Below are positions 16,119-24,287 of a stretch of 60,825 nucleotides of DNA, in pieces. The notes under the pieces were generated by a model. The model made no database searches. It was not told the DNA's origin and saw only the letters and a program-made list of their open reading frames with translations. The DNA is from Thermoplasmata archaeon (GTDB taxonomy: Archaea; Thermoplasmatota; E2; JACPAO01; JAHFTW01), in the NCBI GenBank assembly GCA_023269235.1, contig JAHFTW010000005.1, positions 59,537 to 120,361 of the forward strand, written 5' to 3'. Each line of letters begins with the position of its first letter. Position 1 is the stretch's first letter. The translations under genes and the position numbers were made by a program.

Positions 16119-17003
16119 ATGGCCGTTGACCGCGCCACCACGCCTGAACGAGACGCCTTCGCCCTGCACGGGTTCGTCGGCCTGCTCCTCATCCTGCTCC
16201 TTGGCGGGGCCGCCGTCGGCTTCATCGGCCTCTCCGGAGCCTTCGGCAACATCCTGTTCGTCGTCCTCGCCATCGGCTGCGGCCTCGCCGCCGTGCTGAG
16301 CATCGGCGGCATGTTCGTCCTGCAGCCCAACCAGGCCGAGGTGCTGGTCTTCCTAGGCCGCTACCGCGGGACGCTGAAGAGCGCCGGCTGGTTCTGGACG
16401 AACCCCTTCACCACGAAGCGCAAGCTCAGCCTGCGCGTGCAGAACTTCAACACCCCCAAGCTCAAGGTCAACGACGCCGACGGCAACCCCATCGAGATTG
16501 CCGCCGTCGTCGTGTGGCGTGTGCGCGACACCGCCCGCGCCACGTTCGACGTCGAGCACTACCCGCAGTTCATCGAGGTGCAGTCCGAGACCGCGCTGCG
16601 CCACATCGCAACGGCGTATCCGTACGATGTGGGCGGCAAGCCCGACGAGCCGACGCTGCGCGGCTCCGCCGACGTCGTGGGCGGCGCCCTCAAGGTGGAG
16701 CTCGGCGAGCGCCTGGCGGTCGCGGGCATCGAGGTCGTCGAGACCCGGCTCACCCACCTCGCCTACAGCCCGGAGATCGCCGGCGCCATGCTGCAGCGCC
16801 AGCAGGCGGCGGCCATCATCGCCGCGCGGTCTCGCATCGCCTCTGGCGCCGTCGGCATCGTCGAGACCGTGCTCTCCGACTTGGCCAAGAACGGCGTCGT
16901 CAAGCTCACGCCCGAGCAGAAGGCCCAGATGGTCTCCAGCCTGCTCGTCGTGCTCACGAGCGATCGCGGGGCGCAGCCGGTCCTTTCGACCGGCTCGACC
17001 TGA
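16119..17003 (+). CDS. SPFH/band-7 domain membrane protein
   Basis: A 294-residue protein with two adjacent N-terminal hydrophobic segments (about 15-70) followed by an SPFH (stomatin/prohibitin) domain. The conserved PNQAEVLVFLGRYRGT entry, VQNFNTPKLKVNDADGNPI, VVWRV and the later YPYDVGG and coiled-coil region AGAMLQRQQAAAIIAARSRI are typical. Such proteins form membrane microdomain scaffolds; the partner is unknown. The last 50 bp overlap a convergent gene. Confidence 0.88.
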   Translation: MAVDRATTPERDAFALHGFVGLLLILLLGGAAVGFIGLSGAFGNILFVVLAIGCGLAAVLSIGGMFVLQPNQAEVLVFLGRYRGTLKSAGWFWTNPFTTKRKLSLRVQNFNTPKLKVNDADGNPIEIAAVVVWRVRDTARATFDVEHYPQFIEVQSETALRHIATAYPYDVGGKPDEPTLRGSADVVGGALKVELGERLAVAGIEVVETRLTHLAYSPEIAGAMLQRQQAAAIIAARSRIASGAVGIVETVLSDLAKNGVVKLTPEQKAQMVSSLLVVLTSDRGAQPVLSTGST

Positions 17004-17370
17004 CGACGGCCGCAACGGGTTCCAGGAGACGCTCGGCCTCGCCGGCCACCACGACCTCAAGGTCGCACTCGACCGGGCGGGCGCCGCCATGAACGAGGAC
17101 GTGGATGCCCATGCGCTCGCCGAGGCCGGCGTCGGCGGGGACCTCAACACGGACGGCCGCCAAGTGGATGTGGCCTGGCTCGAGGGCGGCCTGGTCCGGC
17201 TGGACCTGCGTCGCCCACTCGCTGCGCGCGACGAGGTGGACGCGGCCGGCCGCGGGGCCCCAGTTCGTCGCCTCGACGAGGAAGCGGACGCGTGTGCCAG
17301 GCCTCGCCTCGAGGCTGCCCTCGACGGCGCGGAGACTCCAGCGCGAGCGCGGGGGGCGAACTCCAGTCAT
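16954..17370 (-). CDS. Small NEW3/CARDB-like domain protein
   Basis: A 138-residue protein that is mostly one beta-sandwich domain with the pattern RVRFLVEATNWGPAAGRVHL and ERMGIHVLVHGG, like the NEW3/CARDB modules of the gene at 5586. No signal peptide is visible, so its location is unclear. It starts at ATG 17370 and its 3' end overlaps the SPFH gene by 50 bp on the other strand. The fold-like pattern and clean start favour a real gene, but the overlap is a caution. Confidence 0.55.
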   Translation of the reverse strand: MTGVRPPRSRWSLRAVEGSLEARPGTRVRFLVEATNWGPAAGRVHLVARSEWATQVQPDQAALEPGHIHLAAVRVEVPADAGLGERMGIHVLVHGGARPVECDLEVVVAGEAERLLEPVAAVVRSSRSKGPAAPRDRS

Positions 17371-17470
17371 GGCCCTTCATGCGAAGCGGGGATGGACGTG
17401 GCTTGCGTCCGGTCAAACGTGAGTGTCAAGAGAAACGGAATCGTGGCCCTGCTCCGACCGGCCGCAATCG

Positions 17471-17531
17471 CAGGAGCGAGAGAAGGCAAGAACAGGAAAG
17501 GGGGGAGAAAGGCGAAGGGACGAAGGAAAGT
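17471..17531 (-). terminator. Pyrimidine-rich tract after pstS
   Basis: The minus strand downstream of pstS is a long C/T run (purine-only on the plus strand) that includes TTTCTCCCCCC, as expected for archaeal terminators. No hairpin accompanies it. Confidence 0.4.
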
Positions 17532-17539
17532 CGAACGCT

Positions 17540-18688
17540 TTAGTGCATCTTCGCAAGGGCGTTCTCACCGATCGCCACGACCGGCGCCGGGAGGGGAGCG
17601 TAACCCAGCGACTCGCCGTACGACTGGCCGTCATGCAGGCACCACCACATCCAAGCCTGGAAGGCGTGCATCTGGTCGGCCGAGGTCTTGCCGCCATAGG
17701 CCGCGAGGTTGTCGTAGACCATCATGTAGGTGAACGAGCTGATGGGATAGGCGCCGACGCCGGCCGCGTTCACGATGCTGACCTGGCTCCAGTCCCCGTC
17801 GGGGGCGGGGAGGCTGTTGGCGAAGCCGGAGGCGGCCTTGGCGGCGCCCGCGGTGCTGGGGGCGAGGAACTCGCCGTCGTGGCTCTTCATCCGGGCCGCC
17901 TTGAGACCAAGGGCCTGGACGTAGGCAAGCTCGACGTAGCCGATCGAGTTCGGCGTGCTCTTCACGGTGCTGCCCACGCCGTCGTTGCCGTTGCCGGAGA
18001 GCTGGATGGCCGCAGAGCGGGTCCAGTCGGGCTTCTTGCTCGCGGCAGGGGTGATCTTGGCGAAGCTGGTGCTGGCCTTGGCGAGGTAGTCGGTGAAGAC
18101 GAAGGTGGTGCCGGAAGAGTCGCTACGGTACACGATGGCGATGCTGGCGTCGGGGCCGCCGGGGACCGCGTCCTTCCAGTTCTTGATGTCACCCGCGTAG
18201 ATTTTGCCAAGCGTCTCGCCGTCAAGGTGGACGCCGTCGGGGAGGCTGGCGACGTTGTACACGACGCCGATCAGGCCGATGGTCTCCGGGAACTGGAGGA
18301 TGTTGTTGCCGCCGGCGTTGGCGGTCCCCTTCTCGCTGACGGACATCGGGGCGTCCGTGCCGCCGAAGACGACGTCTTTGTTCGAGACGTCCTTGATGCC
18401 CTTGCCGGAGCCCCCGCCGCCGTAGGCAATCTGCACCTTGGGCTCAAGGCGGGCGAACTGGAGCGCCCAGGACTCGATGAGGGGCTTGGGGAATGTGGCG
18501 CCCGAGCCGTACAGGGAGGTGGTGCTGGAGGGCGGCATGTAAGGTCCCGTGTCGGCCTTGGCCGAGGCGGCGGGCGTGCTAGTCGCGGAGCCGGAGGGGA
18601 CCTGGGCGGGGGCGGAGCAGCCGGCGAGCAGGAGCACGGCGATGGCGCCGAGGGCGATGAGAGGGAGGCGTTGCATGGGTTTCCTCAT
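17540..18688 (-). CDS. pstS: Phosphate-binding lipoprotein PstS
   Basis: The 382-residue solute-binding protein of the high-affinity phosphate ABC transporter. A lipobox (LLLAGC) follows the signal peptide, then a Thr/Ser/Ala linker. Phosphate-binding loops are visible: YGSGATFPKPL, GGGGSGKGIKDV, FGGTDAPMS and YRSDSSGTTFVFTDYL. Starts at 18688 or 18676 are both reasonable. It is separated from the rest of the pst operon by one divergent-strand secreted-protein gene. The promoter carries the shared CTATAG element. Confidence 0.95.
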   Translation of the reverse strand: MRKPMQRLPLIALGAIAVLLLAGCSAPAQVPSGSATSTPAASAKADTGPYMPPSSTTSLYGSGATFPKPLIESWALQFARLEPKVQIAYGGGGSGKGIKDVSNKDVVFGGTDAPMSVSEKGTANAGGNNILQFPETIGLIGVVYNVASLPDGVHLDGETLGKIYAGDIKNWKDAVPGGPDASIAIVYRSDSSGTTFVFTDYLAKASTSFAKITPAASKKPDWTRSAAIQLSGNGNDGVGSTVKSTPNSIGYVELAYVQALGLKAARMKSHDGEFLAPSTAGAAKAASGFANSLPAPDGDWSQVSIVNAAGVGAYPISSFTYMMVYDNLAAYGGKTSADQMHAFQAWMWWCLHDGQSYGESLGYAPLPAPVVAIGENALAKMH

Positions 18689-18736
18689 GTCGCCACGGGG
18701 GTCCACCGGGTTTGGAGGCATCCTGCGGAGACTCGT

Positions 18737-18749
18737 GGTTGCTATAGAG
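18737..18749 (-). promoter_or_regulatory. pstS promoter with candidate Pho element
   Basis: CTCTATAGCAACC on the minus strand, about 54 nt before the pstS start. The word is nearly the same as CTCTATAGGCAACC before pstB. Confidence 0.55.
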
Positions 18750-18826
18750 TGAAAATAGAGGGGGTGCAGCGCGGCGAGGTTGTCCCAGGCCAAAGAATGC
18801 CTTGAGAAACGTAGAGAAGGACGGAA

Positions 18827-18861
18827 TGGGGAGGAAGAAGAAAAGAAAGAGGGGTGGAGGG
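18827..18861 (-). terminator. Pyrimidine-rich tract after secreted protein gene
   Basis: On the minus strand, a C/T-only run including CTTTCTTTTCTTCTTCC lies about 10 nt after the stop at 18872, a likely archaeal terminator. Confidence 0.45.
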
Positions 18862-18871
18862 ACCGGGCGAC

Positions 18872-20179
18872 CTAGGCCGTGCGGCGGCGCAGGCCGAGGG
18901 CGCCGAGCGCCAGGACGCCCATCAGGGCGAGTGGGGCCAGGCTGGCCGAGCCCTTCGAGACGGCGACCGGTGCGCCTCGGTTGGCTTCGAGCGCGACCAA
19001 GCGCGCCTGGAGCTGCGTGACCTGCGTCTGCAATCCCGAGATGTCTCCGGCCGCCGCCGCGCTAGAACCGTCAATCGTGATGGCGGCGACGACGTCGTTG
19101 ACTTCGAGTTTTATCGTCCCGCCGTGAGTAACCAACGGCGCAGGAACGATGATCAGAACCTTCGTAATCTCGGTCGGGTTGAGAATGGGCGTCAGGCGGA
19201 CATCTACAATCTGGCCGTCCAGTTTCGTAACCAGGACACCAGGGCCGAAGGAGGCGCCACTGTTGAGGATGGTTGCAATGATGGGCAGGGGTTGGCCTAC
19301 CGACGCGGCACTTGGGTTTGCCAGGGAGGCGTCCGTCGCAATGACACTGGGCTGAAGCGTGAAGATGTTCGCCGTGGCAAGCGGCTCAGTGACGACCCGA
19401 ATCGAATTGACCGGGAGCGGTAGATTGCTCATCGAGGTGCTGGCGGCCACCGGCACGAGGTACCAGCCCTTGTCCTCTCGCTCAACGACAGTGAGGACGA
19501 GGGGGGCCGCACCGCTTGAGCTGTTGGGCTGGGCGCACAGGGCGACGGCTTTGTACGCAGTAAAATCCGCGTCAGACGCTTTTGCGTAGAGGCCACCGAG
19601 CAGGATCGGCTGGCCGGCGAATGAGACTGGCGTAAGCCGGACCGTGAAGACGGTAGGGCCCGTGCTCGCGGCCAAGCCGCTTCCGCAGGCGTTCGTCGTA
19701 AGGTAGACGTAGTCGCCCTTGTCGTACTTGCCATTGCCGTTGAGGTCCACATACTGAGTCGTCATTGCGACAGTCGTCAATACGAGATTGCGCTCCGCGA
19801 CATCGGTGTCGCTGAGCGCAACGCCTCCGTCCTTGCCCATGCAGGGCACGAGCCGAATGTCCTTCTTGAACGGACTATACGTAGGGCCAGGGCGAGCAGG
19901 TGTCACCGGCAAGGTGGGGGTGTTGCCCACTCCGCCATCGAAGAGCATAAAGAGGCAGTTCTCGGAAAGGGTGCCGGAGCCGACGTTGACCTGGCCGACG
20001 ACAATTGGGCGGCTGGTCCCTTTCAGAAGCGGCACGTAATCAGCATCGCCGACCTTGACTTGCGTGCCGAAGCCTCCAACTTGTGCGTTGAGGATTTGGG
20101 CGTTTGCGATGGGGGCTGCCAGCATAGGCAACGCAAGGCTGGCGGCGAGGACGACGAGGGTCGTGGTGCGGAGGGACAT
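18872..20179 (-). CDS. Secreted C-terminally anchored protein in the pst locus
   Basis: A 435-residue protein with a signal peptide (LALPMLAAPIANA), a beta-rich ectodomain, a coiled-coil stretch (GLQTQVTQLQARLVALEAN) and a C-terminal helix followed by LRRRTA, as in surface proteins anchored to the membrane. A DLNGNGKYDKGD loop is a dockerin or EF-hand type calcium site. I recognise no family. It sits between pstS and the divergent pstB operon, and its promoter region holds a GGCAACC word, so co-regulation with phosphate genes is possible but inferred only. Confidence 0.75.
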   Translation of the reverse strand: MSLRTTTLVVLAASLALPMLAAPIANAQILNAQVGGFGTQVKVGDADYVPLLKGTSRPIVVGQVNVGSGTLSENCLFMLFDGGVGNTPTLPVTPARPGPTYSPFKKDIRLVPCMGKDGGVALSDTDVAERNLVLTTVAMTTQYVDLNGNGKYDKGDYVYLTTNACGSGLAASTGPTVFTVRLTPVSFAGQPILLGGLYAKASDADFTAYKAVALCAQPNSSSGAAPLVLTVVEREDKGWYLVPVAASTSMSNLPLPVNSIRVVTEPLATANIFTLQPSVIATDASLANPSAASVGQPLPIIATILNSGASFGPGVLVTKLDGQIVDVRLTPILNPTEITKVLIIVPAPLVTHGGTIKLEVNDVVAAITIDGSSAAAAGDISGLQTQVTQLQARLVALEANRGAPVAVSKGSASLAPLALMGVLALGALGLRRRTA

Positions 20180-20238
20180 GTGTGGGCCTCGCTCTCCACC
20201 CGGGGGAACGTGGTTTCAGCATTGGCCCAAGAGAGTTT

Positions 20239-20250
20239 GGTTGCCTCTAG
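20239..20250 (-). promoter_or_regulatory. GGCAACC half-site facing the secreted protein gene
   Basis: CTAGAGGCAACC on the minus strand matches the half-site GGCAACC of the pstB element, which lies about 50 bp away in the opposite orientation in the same intergenic region. Confidence 0.35.
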
Positions 20251-20296
20251 TGGGCTCCCGTCCAGAAGGGACATCCCCTTCCCGTGGGTAGTCTCT

Positions 20297-20315
20297 GGTT
20301 TCTCTATAGGCAACC
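20297..20315 (+). promoter_or_regulatory. pstB promoter with candidate Pho operator
   Basis: GGTTTCTCTATAGGCAACC, a TATA box flanked by GGTT and AACC in a rough palindrome. It begins 49 nt before the pstB ATG and matches the pstS element. Confidence 0.55.
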
Positions 20316-20345
20316 GTCATCGCCGCCCCGGCGACCCGGTCGTCC

Positions 20346-21101
20346 ATGCAGAAGGCCATCCGCGTGAAGGCCCTGGACGTCCACTACGGCCGCAGCCGCG
20401 CGCTCAAGTCCGTGAGCATGGACATCCCGGAGCGCTCGGTCGTGGCCCTCATCGGCCCGTCGGGCTGCGGCAAGTCCACCTTCCTGCGCTGCCTCAACCG
20501 CATGAACGACACCGTCCCCGGCGCGAAGGTCGAGGGCGACGTCGAGGTGGACGGCCACTCCGTGTACCGCAACGGCACCGACGTCGTCGAGCTCCGACGC
20601 CAGGTCGGCATGGTGTTCCAGAAGCCGAACCCGTTCCCCAAGTCCATCCGCGACAACGTGCTCTTCGGCCCGCGCCTGCACCGGCGAATGGACCGGGCCG
20701 AGTGCGACCGCGTCCTGGAGTCCAGCCTGCGCCGTGCTGCCATCTGGGACGAGGTGAAGGACCGCCTCGACGCGCCCGCGATGGGCCTCTCCGGCGGCCA
20801 GCAGCAGCGCCTCTGCATCGCCCGCGCCCTCGCCGTCGAGCCGCGCATCCTCCTCATGGACGAGCCGTGCTCCGCGCTCGACCCGATCGCGACCGCGAAG
20901 ATCGAGGAGCTCATCCAGGACCTCAAGAAGGAGCTGACTGTCGTCATGGTGACCCACAACATGCAGCAGGCCGCCCGCGCCTCGGACTACACCGGATTCT
21001 TCTATCTCGGCGAGCTCGTCGAGTTCGGCACCACGAAGCAGGTCTTCGAGAACCCGCGCGAGAAGCGCACCGAGGACTACGTGACGGGGAGGTTCGGCTG
21101 A
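20346..21101 (+). CDS. pstB: Phosphate ABC transporter ATPase PstB
   Basis: A 251-residue ABC ATPase that powers phosphate import through PstC/PstA. Walker [11 protein letters not shown]-loop [11 protein letters not shown] (the proline-rich version is typical of PstB), signature LSGGQQQRL, Walker B ILLMDEP and H-loop VTHNM are all intact. It is the first gene of the pstB-phoU-pstC-pstA operon. Its TGA overlaps an ATG that opens a 24-residue frame before phoU. Confidence 0.97.
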   Translation: MQKAIRVKALDVHYGRSRALKSVSMDIPERSVVALIGPSGCGKSTFLRCLNRMNDTVPGAKVEGDVEVDGHSVYRNGTDVVELRRQVGMVFQKPNPFPKSIRDNVLFGPRLHRRMDRAECDRVLESSLRRAAIWDEVKDRLDAPAMGLSGGQQQRLCIARALAVEPRILLMDEPCSALDPIATAKIEELIQDLKKELTVVMVTHNMQQAARASDYTGFFYLGELVEFGTTKQVFENPREKRTEDYVTGRFG

Positions 21102-21177
21102 TGTCTGACGAGCGCAGCGAGGAAGGCAGCGGCCGATGCTCCGGTAGCGCTTGCCGATGCCGGAGGTTCGGCTGATG
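21088..21177 (+). repeat. 16-bp direct repeat spanning pstB end and phoU start
   Basis: GGAGGTTCGGCTGATG occurs at 21088-21103 (pstB end) and at 21162-21177 (phoU start), 74 bp apart. Each copy carries a ribosome-binding site and a TGATG stop-start overlap, so the interval looks like an insertion or duplication that separated two once-overlapping genes. Confidence 0.9.
21101..21175 (+). CDS. 24-residue micro-ORF between pstB and phoU
   Basis: The ATG overlaps the pstB stop and the TGA overlaps the phoU ATG, with GGAGG properly placed before each. The product starts [11 protein letters not shown] and has three cysteines in its second half (RCSGSACRCRRFG). It may be translated as a coupling frame with no function of its own. 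Confidence 0.4.
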   Translation: MSDERSEEGSGRCSGSACRCRRFG

Positions 21178-21828
21178 GCGCGCCAGTTCCACCAGGACCT
21201 CGACAAGCTCAAGGACCGCGTCCTTGAGATGGGCGCCAAGGCTCGCCTCAACGTCGTCGAAGGGGTTCGCAGCGTCGTCGAGCGCGACACCGAGCTCGCC
21301 GAACGGGTCATCTTGCGGGGCGAGGAGCTCAACCGCATGGACGTGGAGATCGAGCGCGACGCCCTCGACCTCTTGGCCCTCAACCAGCCGGTGGCGCAGG
21401 ACCTGCGCACCGTCGGCGCGAGCCTCAAGATCATCACCTACCTCGACCGCATCGGCCGCTACGGCTACGACCTCGCCAAGATGACGAAGCAGCTGGGCGC
21501 CCGGGAGCCGAGCGGCAAGAAGCCGGTCACCTTGAGCCTGATGGCCGATCATGCCATGATGATGCTGGACGCCGCCCTCTCTGCCTACAAGGACCGCGAC
21601 GGCGCCAAGGCGCGCGGCGTCGGCCCCCAGGACGAGGTCGTGGACGCGCTCTACGAGCAGATGTTCCGCACCACGGTGACGACCATGCTGGAGGACCCGC
21701 GCACCATCACGCGCGGCGCCCACCTCATCCTCGCCGCCCGCCACCTCGAGCGCTGCGCCGACAACGCGAGCAAGATCGCCGAGAAGGCGCTCTACATGGC
21801 CACCGGCGAGCGCCGGCTCCCGGTGTAG
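21175..21828 (+). CDS. phoU: Phosphate transport regulator PhoU
   Basis: A 217-residue protein of two PhoU three-helix bundles. The metal-binding motifs are visible as ERDALDLLALNQPVAQDLR and, in repeat two, ILAARHLERCADNASKIAEKA. It dampens Pst transport and signalling when phosphate is plentiful. The ATG at 21175 has GGAGG 8 nt upstream. It is inside the pst operon, and a second PhoU-type protein fused to a DNA-binding domain is encoded at 12738. Confidence 0.95.
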   Translation: MARQFHQDLDKLKDRVLEMGAKARLNVVEGVRSVVERDTELAERVILRGEELNRMDVEIERDALDLLALNQPVAQDLRTVGASLKIITYLDRIGRYGYDLAKMTKQLGAREPSGKKPVTLSLMADHAMMMLDAALSAYKDRDGAKARGVGPQDEVVDALYEQMFRTTVTTMLEDPRTITRGAHLILAARHLERCADNASKIAEKALYMATGERRLPV

Positions 21829-21830
21829 GG

Positions 21831-22709
21831 ATGGCCGTCCCCGTCCGCCTCCGCCTGGGCGACCGCGTCTATTCGGCCCTGCTGTCCGTCGCCGCCCTTG
21901 CGGCCGTCGGCGTCTTCGTCTCCGTGATGTGGACGCTTGGCTCGGCGGCGTGGCCCGCCATCCGCGCCTTCGGAATCTCCTTTCTCGTGTCGCAGTCGTG
22001 GAATCCTGGTGAGCAGCTCTTCGGGGCGTTCCCCTACCTCTTCGGCACCATTGTGACGTCGTTGCTGGGCATCGCCATCGCGCTCCCGATCGCCGTCGGC
22101 ACGGCCGTGGCCCTGGTCTTCCTCCTGCCGCGCTGGCTTGCGACGCCGCTCGGCCTCGTCATCGAACTCCTCGCCGCAGTGCCTAGCATCGTCTTCGGCG
22201 TGTGGGGCCGCGCCGTCGTCGTGCCGCTCGTGCGCGACCTCTCGGGCGGCACGAGCTACGGGTTCTCCATCCTGGCCGCCGGCCTCGTGCTCGCCGCCAT
22301 GGTGCTGCCCATCCTCACCACGGTGACGCGCGAGATGCTGAAGACCGTCCCCCGCGACCAGGGCGACGCCGCCCTCGCCCTCGGCTCCACTCCCTGGGAA
22401 GTGACCTGGAAGGTCGTTCTCCCCTACGCGAAGGCGGGCGTCCTCGCCGGCGCCATCCTCGGCCTCGGCCGCGCCGTCGGCGAGACGATGGCGGTCATCA
22501 TGGTGGTCGGCAACAGCCCCGTCCTCCCCAAGGGCCTCTTCGACCCCGGCGCGACCGCCGCGTCGCTCATCGCCAACGAGTTCGGCGACCCCTCGGGCCC
22601 GCTCCACACCGCCGCCCTCGTCGAGCTGGGCCTCCTACTGCTCGTAATGAGCCTCGTGCTCAACCTGCTCGCCAAGCGCGTCGTGCGCCGCCTGGGGGTG
22701 CGCACGTGA
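21831..22709 (+). CDS. pstC: Phosphate ABC transporter permease PstC
   Basis: A 292-residue permease with six membrane helices and the cytoplasmic EAA-like coupling loop DQGDAALALGSTPWEVTWKV, which contacts PstB. The GRAVGETMAVIMVVGN segment is typical of PstC. It starts 2 nt after phoU, and its stop overlaps the pstA start (GTGA). Confidence 0.96.
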   Translation: MAVPVRLRLGDRVYSALLSVAALAAVGVFVSVMWTLGSAAWPAIRAFGISFLVSQSWNPGEQLFGAFPYLFGTIVTSLLGIAIALPIAVGTAVALVFLLPRWLATPLGLVIELLAAVPSIVFGVWGRAVVVPLVRDLSGGTSYGFSILAAGLVLAAMVLPILTTVTREMLKTVPRDQGDAALALGSTPWEVTWKVVLPYAKAGVLAGAILGLGRAVGETMAVIMVVGNSPVLPKGLFDPGATAASLIANEFGDPSGPLHTAALVELGLLLLVMSLVLNLLAKRVVRRLGVRT

Positions 22710-23548
22710 GCCGCCTCGCACGCCGCCACCTCGCGCACCGCGTCGCGACCGCGGCCTGCCTCGCCCTCGCCCTCGTCGCGGTCTTCCCGCTCGTCTCCGT
22801 CCTGTGGGAGCTCGTCCGCCACGGCGCCGACGTCGTGACCTGGGAGTTCCTCACGACACCGCCGGCGCTTCCCCTGGAGCCTGGCGGCGGCATCCAGCAC
22901 GCCATCCTCGGCACCGGCGTCGTCGTCGGCCTTGGCACCCTGATGGGCGCCCCGCTCGGCCTCCTCATCGGCGCCTACCTCGCCGAGTCGCGCGGCAAGC
23001 GCGCGGCGACGGTGCGCACCGTCGTGGACGCGATGGCGGGCATGCCCAGCATCGTGGCGGGCCTGTTCGCGTACGCCGTCGTCGTCGCGGCGGTCGGCTT
23101 CTCCGGGTGGGCCGCGGCGTCCGCGTACGCTGTCCTCATGGTGCCCACCGTGACGCGGACGACCGAGGAGGCCCTCCGCACCGTCCCGCAGTCCTACCGC
23201 GACGCGTCCTTGGCGCTCGGCTCGCCGCGCTGGCGCACCATGCTCCTCGTCGTCCTGCCCGCGGCTTGGGGCGGGGTCCTCACCGGCCTCTTGCTTGGCG
23301 TCGCCCGCGTGGCGGGGGAGACGGCGCCCCTCGTGGTCACGATGATCGCGACGCCGTTCGTCAGCACCGACCCGGCGCACTCGCTCGCGACCCTGCCGAT
23401 GCTCATCTACGACTACGGGAAGTCGGCCTACCCGAAGCTCAACGCGCAGGCCTGGGGCGCGGCGCTGGTGCTGATTCTCATGGTCCTCGCGCTCAACATC
23501 CTGGTACGCGGGATGTCGGCGTTGCGCGAGCGGCGCTTGAAGGGCTAG
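22706..23548 (+). CDS. pstA: Phosphate ABC transporter permease PstA
   Basis: A 280-residue permease with six membrane helices. The coupling loop PQSYRDASLALGSPRWRTM and the ARVAGETAPLVVTMIA segment match PstA. The GTG at 22706 overlaps the pstC stop. It ends the operon; the next promoter lies about 45 nt downstream. Confidence 0.95.
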   Translation: MSRLARRHLAHRVATAACLALALVAVFPLVSVLWELVRHGADVVTWEFLTTPPALPLEPGGGIQHAILGTGVVVGLGTLMGAPLGLLIGAYLAESRGKRAATVRTVVDAMAGMPSIVAGLFAYAVVVAAVGFSGWAAASAYAVLMVPTVTRTTEEALRTVPQSYRDASLALGSPRWRTMLLVVLPAAWGGVLTGLLLGVARVAGETAPLVVTMIATPFVSTDPAHSLATLPMLIYDYGKSAYPKLNAQAWGAALVLILMVLALNILVRGMSALRERRLKG

Positions 23549-23592
23549 AGGGATCCACTCCAGTTTCCAGGGGCCCACCCCTGGCGACCAAT

Positions 23593-23604
23593 CTCTATAG
23601 AAAC
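23593..23604 (+). promoter_or_regulatory. DUF47-pit promoter with candidate Pho element
   Basis: CTCTATAGAAAC, 53 nt before the ATG at 23646. It shares CTCTATAG with the pstS and pstB elements, with AAAC in place of CAACC. Confidence 0.5.
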
Positions 23605-23645
23605 TAGAGACTAGCGCTTTGACAAGAGACTCTCGTCCTTGGCCC

Positions 23646-24278
23646 ATGGGCTTCAAGGAATGGATCATCCCGCAGGACAAGGTCTTCTTCGACCTCCTGG
23701 AGAAGCACATCGCGCTCGCCGGCCAGTGCGCCGACCAGTTCGACCGCATGCTGGGCAACTGGGCCAACGTCGAGGTCTGGCGCAGCACCATCAAGGAGCT
23801 GGAGACGCAGGCGGACTCCACGGGCCATGAGATCTTCGACCGTCTGAACCGGACCTTCATCACCCCCATCGACCGCGAGGACCTGGCCCGCCTCGCCCAC
23901 GTCGTCGACGACATCGCCGACGCCATCGACGCCGCCTCCAACCGCATCGTCCTCTACAACATCCCGGCCCCGACGCCGCCGATGAACGGCTTCCTCGCGA
24001 TCCTCAAGGCCCAAATCCGCGAGCTCGACGACGGCATCCGCAGCATGCGCAAACCGAGCCAGCTCAAGCACAACATCCCCCCGCACATCGTGGAGATCCA
24101 CCGCTTGGAGAACGAGGCGGACAAGCTCCTCAATGATTCCGTGGCCGAGCTCTTCGCCTCCAACGACCCGGTTCGCATCATCAAGTACAAGGAAATCTAC
24201 GAGTTCCTCGAGGAGGCGACCGACCGCTGTGAGGACGTCGCCGACGTCTTGCAGGACATCCTGCGCAAGCACGGTTAG
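23646..24278 (+). CDS. DUF47 PhoU-like accessory protein of Pit transporter
   Basis: A 210-residue helical protein of the DUF47/TIGR00153 family, distantly related to PhoU. Visible family features are the N-terminal FFDLLEKH, the STGHEIFDRLNRTFITPIDREDLARLAHVVDDIADAID core and the C-terminal EIYEFLEEATDRCEDVADVL. It commonly precedes and regulates Pit, as here, with the next start only 9 nt away. Confidence 0.94.
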   Translation: MGFKEWIIPQDKVFFDLLEKHIALAGQCADQFDRMLGNWANVEVWRSTIKELETQADSTGHEIFDRLNRTFITPIDREDLARLAHVVDDIADAIDAASNRIVLYNIPAPTPPMNGFLAILKAQIRELDDGIRSMRKPSQLKHNIPPHIVEIHRLENEADKLLNDSVAELFASNDPVRIIKYKEIYEFLEEATDRCEDVADVLQDILRKHG

Positions 24279-24287
24279 GGTGCCTTC

